DNA of 62,000 nt from assembly GCF_000003815.2 (NCBI RefSeq), contig NC_049983.1, positions 18,243,231 to 18,305,230 of the forward strand, written 5' to 3'. Origin of the DNA: Branchiostoma floridae (Eukaryota; Chordata; Leptocardii; Amphioxiformes; Branchiostomatidae). Numbering within the stretch: position 1 is the stretch's first letter; each line of letters begins with the position of its first letter. The translations under genes and the position numbers were made by a program. A model generated the notes under the pieces. It was not told the origin of the DNA. It did no database searches and worked only from the letters and a program-made list of their open reading frames with translations. This document shows positions 56,701-62,000 of the stretch, piece after piece.

Positions 56701-57554
56701 ATCAGCTGTTCTGCTCTGCGATGCCATAGGAGGACGAAGGTTACATGCTACAAACCTTTCACACCGAACATAACTGTCATTCTGTCTAAGGCATTGTGCA
56801 GTGAGTAACGTACACTCCTTCACTTTTATGGCTGTAACAATGACCAATCTGAGGCAAGGACACATTCGGTCCAAGATATGATATCAACGACTCGTGTACG
56901 CTGCCATTTCATTGGTCGTTAGAACGTACCTGTCAGGAGGTAGTGTTGCTTGGGGTTCAGTTTGATGCCGCAGGCCGCGCCATCTGGCATGGTGTAAATG
57001 TACACCATGTTCTTGTTCTTGTTGATGAACTCCAGCTTCTCTGCACCTTTGAACACCTGTAACGGAAAACGGATGTCACGTATCTTTTCTGTTAATTTTG
57101 ACGACTGATCCAGTAGTGAACATCCGGGTCCCAACAGTTGCATTTTGGGTAAATACATTTCCCATAACTCCCATCGCTTGCGCCGTAAGAAATTTTGCGA
57201 TTGCTCTATCAAAATGTACCTTTAAGAACTTTCTTGAGATGAATATCAACCAATACTCTAATGTAAGCAGAGTTTGAAACCATTTATAGATAAGAATCTA
57301 CATTTTGCTGCCAAAATATAGATTTTCCTGGTGTCATTTTTGTATTTTATGGAGAGCACCTACCTTTGTGATCCGTATGGTGTAACGGACCCACTCGATG
57401 ACGTAAGCCTCCTCCGCCATAGCCCTCATTTCCAGAGGGATTTCGTTCATGGACGGGTCCAGGTACTCTTCCTCCTCCTCCTCTTCTATCGTGACGTTCG
57501 GCGTCGGACGAGCATAGCCGATCTCTTCAACCTTTACGATTTTCCCACGAACAG
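50542..57554 (-). CDS. TIMP: TIMP (tissue inhibitor of metalloproteinases), nested in a synapsin intron, 5 exons seen, first exon missing
   Basis: A secreted inhibitor of matrix metalloproteinases. Exons 57364-57554, 56930-57056, 51420-51544, 50959-51078 and 50542-50769 join in phase. Visible landmarks: VRGKIVK (first strand), FKGAEKLEF, ACGIKL, HYLLTG, the W-x(4)-QRRGLKY segment in WSQVTVKQRRGLKYMYGKHC, then TCFFGGYGC, KTCVWKG, SACIRK and GSCEWF. All nine cysteines expected after the N-terminal exon are present, plus two extra (YDC and KCED). Unusual are an acidic insertion after the first strand and an acidic, proline-rich 50-residue tail. The exon with the signal peptide and inhibitory Cys1 was not identified, so it may lie above 57.6 kb or beyond the window. 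The location antisense within synapsin reproduces the synapsin-TIMP nesting known in vertebrates and Drosophila. Confidence 0.94.
50959..51078 (-). CDS. TIMP: TIMP exon, C-domain
   Basis: 40 codons, acceptor TCCAG, donor GTACGA. Encodes TCFFGGYGCDETSPKTCVWK, then DGWPYDCHTVHSACIRK. YDC is an additional cysteine compared with vertebrate TIMPs. Confidence 0.94.
51420..51544 (-). CDS. TIMP: TIMP exon, end of N-domain
   Basis: 125 nt, acceptor TACAG, donor GTAAGC. Encodes GHVHEGRFQVGACGWNVEW, SQVTVKQRRGLKYMYGKHC and DHCS. The usual C-x-C between domains is C-x-x-C here. Confidence 0.95.
51798..52550 (+). repeat. Left terminal inverted repeat (~753 bp)
   Basis: Reverse complement of 53571-54322. 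From the outer end inward: TCTCGCGAGA palindrome at 51828-51837, a (CG)n tract, an ATG-initiated possible first exon (51911-51985), the palindrome GACTCGATCGAGTC within it, then non-coding sequence ending AACGTTTGGC. Confidence 0.93.
52806..53194 (-). pseudogene. YqaJ/lambda-exonuclease-type nuclease fragment
   Basis: The minus-strand frame opens after a stop at about 53195 and reads FFLSKVDSSAALKTSHRYNH, QVQGNVYCC, WADFVVYFGRENLFFERIKV and PKLDHFHKTAIQPELFT. H-x-Y-x-x-QVQG, W-x-DFVVY and ERI with the catalytic Asp and Glu are typical of the YqaJ viral-recombinase family. Family proteins of this eukaryotic type are expanded in invertebrate genomes, to my knowledge often within mobile DNA. The upstream part of the nuclease domain (with the G-x-S/E motif) is missing, so the copy is not complete. 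It is labelled a pseudogene because exons between it and the THAP fragment cannot be found. Confidence 0.75.
53300..53545 (-). pseudogene. THAP-type zinc finger fragment
   Basis: After an acceptor TTGCAG at 53546-53551, the minus strand reads INASRSKFTSEGKYCKSYGC, NSRQ, then IIFFKIPPN and LLKHWDCLVKRQLGRDNF. This follows the THAP pattern: C-x(2-4)-C at the start, F-x-F/FKIP, a tryptophan and a basic stretch. The closing C-x-x-H (ICSxHF) is absent before the stop, so the domain is truncated or continues in an unrecognised exon. THAP domains bind the ends of P-type and Kolobok-type transposons. Confidence 0.6.
54134..54208 (-). CDS. Possible first coding exon of the transposon gene (in right arm)
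   Basis: ATG at 54206-54208 in a good context (AACAATGGC). 25 codons (MASPSIDSIESTSEIRCAII, then WPHPP) lead to the donor CCG/GTAAAT in phase 0, which would join in frame to the THAP exon at 53545. The left arm holds the same exon (51911-51985) on the plus strand, with Gln for Pro and the stronger donor GTAAGT. Inferred from sequence only. Confidence 0.45.
54282..54291 (-). promoter_or_regulatory. TCTCGCGAGA promoter motif in the right arm
   Basis: A perfect copy of the palindromic CGCG element, which in vertebrates is bound by BANP and activates CpG-rich promoters. It sits about 75 bp upstream of the candidate ATG and is mirrored in the left arm. Confidence 0.55.
54323..56929. other. TIMP intron, part upstream of the transposon insertion
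   Basis: Intronic DNA between the TIMP exon at 56930 and the transposon. No exon seen. Contains an AAGATGGCGGC site at about 55773 followed by CATGTGAC, possibly another decayed YY1/E-box repeat. Confidence 0.6.
56930..57056 (-). CDS. TIMP: TIMP exon with the Cys72-equivalent
   Basis: 127 nt, acceptor ACAG, donor GTACGT. Encodes VFKGAEKLEFINKNKNMVYI then YTMPDGAACGIKLNPKQHYL and LTG. ACGIKL aligns with the SLCGLKL segment that pairs with Cys1 in TIMPs. Confidence 0.95.
57364..57554 (-). CDS. TIMP: TIMP exon with first beta-strand and acidic insertion
   Basis: 191 nt, acceptor ACAG at 57555-57558, donor GTAGGT at 57358-57363. Encodes VRGKIVKVEEIGYARP, the glycosylation sequon NVT, seven consecutive Glu, then YLDPSMNEIPLEMRAMAEEA and YVIEWVRYTIRITK. 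The insertion between the first two strands is far longer than in vertebrate TIMPs. Confidence 0.92.
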
Positions 57555-60500
57555 CTGTATTTAAGACAAGCAAATTCTTTTAAAAGTAATTTTTTAGGGT
57601 ATAGGGTGATGTATATGGTGATGATGTATTCAATTCAGCTATTGCGTTTGATTTATATAGGTTATACTTTCATGCTAAATTGATTAAAAGTAGAAACAAC
57701 CAACTCGAATTTGTATTTTCAAGATCGTTTAAACATTTCCCAATGTTGATACCGGGCCAAGCTCAGTATTACTCCCGTGCGCAGAGGTGCCGGTAGCTTA
57801 TATACACTCTACAACACAGTTGCTTATATTGGCAGTCGTTCCTTGTTTAAAATTAAAACACCGTCTAAAAACATCCGAAAACACGGGTGTCTAGTTTCGA
57901 CAGGTGCAGCGCTTCCCTTAGTCGTTTAGACTACTTTGCTCCCTTCCAATGTAATTAACTTCCTCAATCTACTCCCGTCGCTTAGCCGAACCCTGTTCCT
58001 TCATGTGGTCGACAACTTGACCTTTCAAGTACACAGTTGAACAATTGACCTCCGCCCATCACTCGCCTCCTGTCTATTAATGACATTCCTGCCGCGAACT
58101 TCTCTGGTTCAAAGCCAAGATGCCCGGTCAAAGCCACGAGAGGGCCCTGTCTGGGAACCACATGGCGGAAATCCGTCTTGTAAGCCTTGACGTGGGAATA
58201 TAGTCGCCACACAGCGAAGTGGGAAATCACACTGCACGAATGGGACCAGAAAGTCGTCGGTTGAACCTGGCAGTTTGTGTGTAACCCGTGTTGTGAGGTT
58301 ACGCGTGAAATTTTACGGCTTTGTCTGGCGCGGGCCCGCTCGGGGCTGACCGGGAGCGGAAGGCCCGACGCCGCTGTTATTCACACACCATCAAAAAGGT
58401 CAAGCTGAGACAAGATGTTTTGTTCACAGAGAAATACGTGCAGAGAATCTACGAGCTTCTGTGGACTGACGACGGATGTTCAGATAAATCTTAGCATGTT
58501 GCCAAGACTGCTGAGATTGGGAAGACTCAAGCAGGAGATTCAAATGTCCCTGCCCATGAAGGCCCTGAATCCTGTTTAAATAGGAATCCATCGTGAAGTG
58601 CAAAAAGAAAACTTTTGACTTTGTCTAGTCACATAGAGTCGCCTCCGGATACACAAAAATAGCCACTGTTACAATTTCAGAAAGTGCAAAATGCCATGGG
58701 CCTAACAACTGTGTTGAACGGCGAAGAGCTTCCATTTGTTGCAATTGTGACGTGACAAGATCTCGTTGTCATGTGACGACCAAGTGACAAGATTGTGCTA
58801 CCACGTGACGATCACGTGATAGGATTATGTTGTCATCGCAGATAACGACCTTGGTGTGGCCCATATCACGGTATGACTGACAGGCGATGGCGACGTAGGT
58901 GGTCGGCTTGAGCTGGCGACCGAGCCTGACACCTGTTTGTCACTAGATATGTGGCCAGATGCTACAGTTACGTTTCGCACGCCAACACTGCATGTTCCCT
59001 TCTCTAAAATGGTAGTTGTCAAAAGCAATTTGGGTCACAACAATGCAACTGTACTGTAGCCTGTGTTTGCAGTCACGTCACCATGAGGGATGGGGTTGTA
59101 GGTATTGTCCACCATGTTGAACGGTTAAACCTGACTGAGTTGTCCTGTAAATTTGACATATTTGTAGCGACATATTTGAACCGACTTTTCACACCAATGA
59201 CCTACACTAAGTCTAAGTGCTGCCTAAATCTATACGATGAGAGGCTCAGTGGCTGTACAGGAATCACGTACTGGCTAGCCCATATACATCTACAGAAAGT
59301 TGACAAGAGAGCCTTGAGCAAAATGAAACCCACATTTTCTTCTTTGTGTTAACTGGATTAAAAATCCAGCCGTACTGTCGGGTGAAAAGGGCAACGATCT
59401 TGTTAATCTATACACCAGAACGATACAATATCACACTATCGTAGACCGGAGTGCAATACCACATACAGTAACAGTTACAGGATGCACAATATAAAAGGAA
59501 AAACGTCCCCCCTCCCAAAAAAATCCAACCAGAACCCTTGCATCTGCTTGTAGATGTGTGTCCTGAATAGACCCGCTCGAGGACAGAAACGGTCAGATGT
59601 CAACGCCAATCACTGTCTGGAGAAAATCGACAGGCGGGGATCACGGCACCGCCTGTTTAAAATAGAGGGCAGAATATGGCCCCCACATGTCATCCATCAA
59701 CCACATATTCAGCGACCTTCGGGTCAGGGCGGACGGATTTAGGTAATCGCCAAAAATAATTGTCGTCGACATCCGAGCGCGAACGTAAATGTGAGTGGAA
59801 TTGGCAGTTGGCACAGTCGGTGGATACATTTTGGTGGAGTTTCCTGTGGGATGCCGTCGGGTCCGGGGCACTGTTGACACTGAGATATACAACAATATAC
59901 AGAGAAAGCAGAGACGACACTGGGTACCCAAACGGGACAACTTAGAAACAGTTACTACATCGGTTCCGCATGCTTGCGACATGAGAGGTGGAAAGTTTGG
60001 CACTTTCCGAGACGCAGATATCACGGGGTCATGTTAACAACTGTGCTTTTAGATATTTTTCTTGGGCGGAGTTCGGTGATATTTTTAGCCTATACGCTTT
60101 CAAATTTCATTTTAAAAAATCTGTCAGTTCTGTGTAATTTGGGGATAAGAATGAGTGCCTGAACGATTCATAAGAAATTGCTCCTACACGTTAATGATAG
60201 AAATTTCATTTTCGTTCCTTACGTAAATTTGTTATAAACAACATTACTAGCTAAATGATGTCATCCGCCAAACGAACATATAAACTCCACCCCCTTTCCC
60301 TTTCGTGTTAATAAAAATTGAAATTTTCACACTCATAGAACTCATGATATTGGTAACGCTGAAACCTGCAATGTACAAATGATGCAAATTAGAGCATTTT
60401 TTAGCATATTATTACTCAGAAAAGTACTGTCGTCCGAGGTACGGGATCGTGGAACTCACGTTCCAGCTCATTTTCCCACAGACTTTACGTTAACCTTTCC

Positions 60501-62000
60501 AAAAATTGCTTCCCCAAATTTGTCTGATCTGACCGATTAGCCGGAAGGCACCCGCAGAATCAGCCCGGCTTTTCGATCACAAAGCTCGTATTTTTGTCTG
60601 AATTACAATTTAATGCCAGTTCATTTGAGGAATAGCCTTGGAATTCCAATAGACTCCTTGCGGTTTTCATTAGATACCCCCCTACCGAGAGGGACGCATT
60701 AGCCCCCCCCCCCACAACTGGTGAGACAACCTTGACTGCAACCTTCACTTCAGTACTAGCCACTTAAGTTGTAATACCAGTTTAATCCGTGGTTTTCATT
60801 AGAAGAGGTCACTCCACCAACTGAGCGCCCCCCTCCCTTCAACCAAGACCCCCGACACAACTTGTCTAGCAGGCCGCTAATTGGCTACTTCAAATCTTTC
60901 GGGGAATCTGACATTCGTGACGTGTTTTCAAAGCAATAAAGTTGGGTATAGGATGTTGGTGCCCAGGTGCCACATTCCTCAGATGTCGCCCCGTGTGTTT
61001 CCATCAAGATGTTGCGCCTGACAAGCGCTTATCCCCTCCGTTGCGTGCCAGTCTTGTTATACATGTTGACGGTTGTATATATTCACAGTCACGCAGTGCG
61101 CACATGTCGGGCTCGGGGACCTCGTACAGCCCAGTCAACGTGTTTTTCTGCGTTGCCGGGACACCGCTGCTATTCAGATCCTTACTCTTACAGCACTGCC
61201 TAGCCCCGTGTCAGCTTTACTTACGTTGTGGTGGGTTGAGTGTAGACAGTCGTTATTGAGTGAATGAATCAAAGAAATAATAGATGAATGGATGATCAAA
61301 AACTAATGAAGAAATGAACGAATGAGAGGATGACTGGATAAATGAATGGATGGACGGAATAACAAACGTAAGAACGAATGGCTGAATGAATGAAAATTAT
61401 AACTTTATGCCCTAGGAAAATAGGCAAAGGCCGTCCCTAATTATAACCAATTCAAAGAATGCAAACATACACACACACATAAAACTTTTATGATGTAAGA
61501 TTATTTTTGTAAGCGTTTATTTGTTACGACAATATAAGACCTGGGAGGTTTAGCCATTGTAGGTCATCGGCCTGACACTATACTTCCAGTATACATTTTG
61601 GAAGTACCGCAGTATGGCAGTTAGAAACAATATCTGATGTTACATTGACTATCGGTTCGGTGTTTTTCACCGTGTTTCATCAACAATTTCACTTTCCCTT
61701 CGATTTGAATTCCATAGTTTTGATAACCTTCGATGTTCTCCATACTAAACATGGACACAGTTAAAACATTCTTTTTATCCATAACTACTTTTTAGATGGA
61801 TCGCTGGTGATGAAAAACAAACAGCGTAAAAAGGACGTAAAAAAGACACCGCCTGATTCACAGAATTAGACATGTTGTCAACATCCTCCAAGAATAGACC
61901 TTTAGAAAATGAGTCATAACATTCACCCCATGATGTTTTGAAACCTTCCTTGGTCAAAGTCTAACTTTAGAATGGAAAATCCCCATGACGGCGGGTAGTG
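57555..62000. other. Right end: upstream of visible TIMP exons, still synapsin intron 4
   Basis: Expected to hold the TIMP first exon (signal peptide and C-x-C) and eventually synapsin exon 5, but I find neither. Contains degenerate GAAT/GATG repeats at about 61260-61395. Several minus-strand frames exist with no family signature. Confidence 0.5.

Noticed and set aside
59690-59920. Candidate TIMP first exon (minus strand, with closely spaced cysteines)
   Set aside because: The DCANC spacing and following residues do not match the C-x-C ... H-x-Q ... FC start of TIMPs, and no signal peptide or donor in the right phase was found.

Overview
The window looks like nuclear DNA of an invertebrate chordate, most likely an amphioxus (Branchiostoma-like). 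This is inferred from compact multi-exon genes with clean GT/AG introns, a synapsin gene with a TIMP gene nested antisense in one of its introns, an intron-containing tRNA-Ile(UAU), and many short dispersed repeats, microsatellites and inverted-repeat elements. It is a scaffold with three 100-N gaps. No bacterial-style operons are present; most open frames are fortuitous.

Region 1 (about 1-15.7 kb): a complete eight-exon minus-strand gene for a DUF4743-type Nudix hydrolase of the AtNUDT20/24, yeast YJR142W and fission-yeast Tnr3 group. All splice phases join into one 294-residue frame. Its long introns hold a tRNA-derived SINE, hairpins, two gaps and, in intron 1, a 37-bp minisatellite rich in CAGGTG E-boxes. 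A possible terminal exon of a convergent plus-strand gene lies at 193-323.

Region 2 (about 15.7-42.8 kb): 27 kb without a recognisable host gene. It holds a small inverted-repeat element (16.5 kb), a CpG-rich block (18.4-18.8 kb), a palindromic minisatellite cluster (22.9-24.0 kb), microsatellites, copies of a short repeat carrying YY1-like and CACGTG motifs, and a 5'-truncated non-LTR retrotransposon with an intact 555-codon reverse transcriptase frame (33.5-35.3 kb, minus).

Region 3 (42.9 kb to the end): the 5' part of synapsin on the plus strand (four coding exons, 215 codons, domain A through the first part of domain C). The remaining synapsin exons lie beyond the window. The intron after exon 4 contains a TIMP gene on the opposite strand (five exons, 50.5-57.6 kb; the signal-peptide/Cys1 exon was not found). 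Inside a TIMP intron sits a 2.5-kb element with roughly 750-bp terminal inverted repeats and fragments of a THAP-like zinc finger and a YqaJ-type nuclease. The arrangement is three-deep: synapsin contains TIMP, which contains the transposon. An antisense intron-containing tRNA-Ile(UAU) lies in synapsin intron 2.

The most unusual object is the long-inverted-repeat element at 51.8-54.3 kb. Each of its arms carries a copy of the same apparent promoter motif, start codon, first exon and splice donor.
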